Of a DNA stretch of 64,000 nucleotides, positions 62,320 to 64,000 are shown in pieces. Each line of letters opens with the position of its first letter. Position 1 is the stretch's first letter. The DNA comes from an uncultured Eisenbergiella sp. (GTDB taxonomy: Bacteria > Bacillota > Clostridia > Lachnospirales > Lachnospiraceae): NCBI GenBank assembly GCA_947627215.1, contig CANQVD010000007.1, forward strand, positions 62,001-126,000, written 5' to 3'. The notes below the pieces were generated by a model that saw nothing but the letters and a program-made list of their open reading frames with translations, had not been told where the DNA came from and ran no database searches. The position numbers and the translations under genes are program-made.

Positions 62320-64000
62320 TCACTCCCAGCCGCACACCGCCCGGCCGGACACCGCGTCCTGCCACAGCCGCAGCCCCGGGGTCTCCGAAACCCGGATCAT
62401 CCCAGCGAGCGCCGGGGCGTCGGGGCAGATCTCCGGGAACAGATCCGGCAGGCCGTTCAGCGCCTCCGGCCGGTAGACCAGCGTCTTTTCATTGTTCCAC
62501 ACCGCGCCGTACAGGATCTCGGCCTCCACCAGGTCCTGGAATATATGACTGCCATAGCTTAGCTCGGGCTGGTAGCCCGCCCGGGCGTCGGACACCTCGC
62601 ACACGGCGGTGCAGCCTACGATCTCCGCAAAACTCACCGGCACCCCCAGCTCCGGAGAGGAGGTCCCGATTCGTCCTGGCGTGAGAAGCAGCACCTTTTT
62701 TCCCTTCTCTTTAAAGTAGTGGTTTACCCGGCCCACGGCAGTCGCCGCGTCGTACTTCCGGGCGTAGGGGTAGCGGTAGTACATCTCCGGGTCCACCAGC
62801 ACTACGGCGTCGATGTCCCGCACCCCCGAGGGACCCATGGAGGAATCCACCAGGTCGAACAGGGTCTCCCGGAAGCGCAGATGATCGATGTCTACCTGTT
62901 CCCCCTTCCGGCCCAGATAGAGAGGGCGGCACTGGAGCAGGTTGACCACGAAGTCCCCATCCCTGCCCAGGTTCACGGCGTACTCGATGTCCACCGGGCT
63001 TTCATAGACCCGCTCCAGGGTTTTCAGCAGGCGGTGCATCATATCGGTGAAGGCTCTCTTTTCCAGCAGCCGCTGGCAACTGACAAACCACACGTCCGCG
63101 TTAGAACCCCGCTGACGCAGCAGATCCTCCGCTTCCCGGTCATGCTCCATCACCTGATTGAGATACCACCGGGGCAGGTCGGGCAGCAGCAGATCCACCG
63201 GTAGCTCCCGGATCTGATTGGTATCCCGATCCAGAGCGTCCACCCAGTGCTGGGAGAACCGGTGCTTCTGGGCATAGGTAGTGTAGATGGTGGCCGCCGG
63301 CCGATCCAGATTGGCCAGCCGGGGGTAGTCCTCCCGGGTGCGGTTCACCGCCCGGGTGCCCAGGCCCATCACCAGCCGCAGCATTCCCGCCGCCGGATCT
63401 ATGTCCCGATGCCACTTGTAGGCGCTGTAACTGTATCCCACGCCCGCCACGTCGGGCATGAAGTACTGCCCGTACCAGGAGCCGGACACCCGCTGGACCA
63501 GAATGGCCATCTGCTCGTCTTTATCCTCCAGCCCCCGCAGACGGCGGTATTCCAGGGCGGATACGTCCATGGTGCTGGCGTACACCTGACGCACCGCCTG
63601 CTCGAAGGCTTCCAGCCTCTCCTGGGGGCCGCCCTGATTGACACAGAACACCGACTCGTACTTCCCGGCGAAGGCGTTGTGGAAGCCGTCCTCTAAGAAG
63701 CTGGAAGAGCGTACGATGATGGGGCTCTGGCCGAAGTATTCCAGCATGGTCAGGAACTGCTCCCGGATCTTGGCCGGGAACACGCCGGTGAGCAGATGCT
63801 GTTTCAATTCCTCCGCCGCAGTGAAATACTCCGCTCCAGTGCGCTGGCGGATGCGCAGCCGCCAGCAGTCATTGGACACAATATAGGTGTAGTACACGTC
63901 GGAGCCGATGTACCAGGAATCGTGGGGCTCGCTGTGGGCCTCCATATCCGCGGACAGCTCGGTCTCGGCGATCTTCCGGGCCAGCAGCATCCCGCAGGAC
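62320..64000 (-). CDS. PEP/pyruvate-binding domain protein (PPDK/PpsA N-terminal type), 5' end cut
   Basis: At least 560 residues; the frame stays open to the window edge, so the true start lies upstream. The PEP/pyruvate-binding core is clear: Arg in IIVRSSSFLEDGFHNAFAGKYES, AILVQRVSGSWYG and VNLLQCRPL. The C-terminal half (MYYRYPYARKYDAAT, VLLLTPGRIG) is not the usual His-domain, so this is not a complete PEP synthase; similar clostridial proteins are annotated as pyruvate-binding or phosphotransferase-like. Codons look even more GC-rich than neighbours. Confidence 0.8.
   Translation of the reverse strand, partial: SCGMLLARKIAETELSADMEAHSEPHDSWYIGSDVYYTYIVSNDCWRLRIRQRTGAEYFTAAEELKQHLLTGVFPAKIREQFLTMLEYFGQSPIIVRSSSFLEDGFHNAFAGKYESVFCVNQGGPQERLEAFEQAVRQVYASTMDVSALEYRRLRGLEDKDEQMAILVQRVSGSWYGQYFMPDVAGVGYSYSAYKWHRDIDPAAGMLRLVMGLGTRAVNRTREDYPRLANLDRPAATIYTTYAQKHRFSQHWVDALDRDTNQIRELPVDLLLPDLPRWYLNQVMEHDREAEDLLRQRGSNADVWFVSCQRLLEKRAFTDMMHRLLKTLERVYESPVDIEYAVNLGRDGDFVVNLLQCRPLYLGRKGEQVDIDHLRFRETLFDLVDSSMGPSGVRDIDAVVLVDPEMYYRYPYARKYDAATAVGRVNHYFKEKGKKVLLLTPGRIGTSSPELGVPVSFAEIVGCTAVCEVSDARAGYQPELSYGSHIFQDLVEAEILYGAVWNNEKTLVYRPEALNGLPDLFPEICPDAPALAGMIRVSETPGLRLWQDAVSGRAVCGWE

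Overview
The window is a high-GC (clearly above 50 percent by eye) Firmicutes chromosome segment, most likely from a Lachnospiraceae-type Clostridium. Reasons: T-box leaders, Gram-positive ribosome sites (AAAGGAGG), stand-alone AICAR transformylase with a PurO-type IMP cyclohydrolase, QueH, MrnC, COG2426, DUF2142 and DUF4236 proteins, and a Cpr/LanFEG-like peptide-resistance operon. Genus cannot be fixed from this sequence alone.

Layout. 1-4.1 kb: 3' end of purL, queH and argS (ATGA overlap). 4.1-7.3 kb: a DUF2142 membrane protein, a divergent secreted trypsin-like protease, then tRNA-Val and tRNA-Met with a consensus promoter and a terminator. 7.5-13.1 kb: ispF, an Eis-like acetyltransferase, then a Cys T-box leader driving cysE-cysS-mrnC-rlmB. 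13.7-18.9 kb: a 5.1-kb AT-rich integrative element (integrase, excisionase-like protein, replication initiator, RHH regulator, membrane protein). It splits a tRNA-Thr(GGT) gene in its anticodon loop and carries a different, intact tRNA-Thr(GGT) just inside its right end, downstream of the native promoter. 19.1-28.5 kb: a class A PBP, YigZ-family protein, mgtE with an unusual leader ORF, exonuclease III, a DUF2156-M18 aminopeptidase fusion and a phosphoribosyltransferase. 28.7-34.5 kb: a subtilase, a degenerate tyrosine recombinase, an inositol-monophosphatase-like protein and a Trp T-box controlling a stand-alone trpB2.

34.7-42.9 kb: a membrane-anchored propeller-like protein, mscL with a zinc-ribbon tail, an ABC transporter/two-component operon of the antimicrobial-peptide resistance type, and an AAA-ATPase/PD-(D/E)XK protein. 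42.9-47.5 kb: a leftward sensor kinase/regulator pair beside a large lipoprotein joining a propeller-like domain to a solute-binding domain. 47.6-58.5 kb: polysaccharide deacetylase, a 328-nt near-perfect giant palindrome, hisC, COG2426 exporter, acyltransferase, methyltransferase, hslO, nadE, dapF and small membrane proteins. 58.7-62.2 kb: guaB, purO-type IMP cyclohydrolase and AICAR transformylase, i.e. the last purine steps, complementing purL at the left edge. 62.3 kb to the end: a leftward PEP/pyruvate-binding protein, cut by the window edge.

The most unusual items are the tRNA-splitting element with a replacement tRNA, the giant palindrome, the leader ORF before mgtE, the DUF2156-M18 fusion and the dyad-rich control regions inside the mobile element. 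All statements come from reading the sequence; no database search was run.
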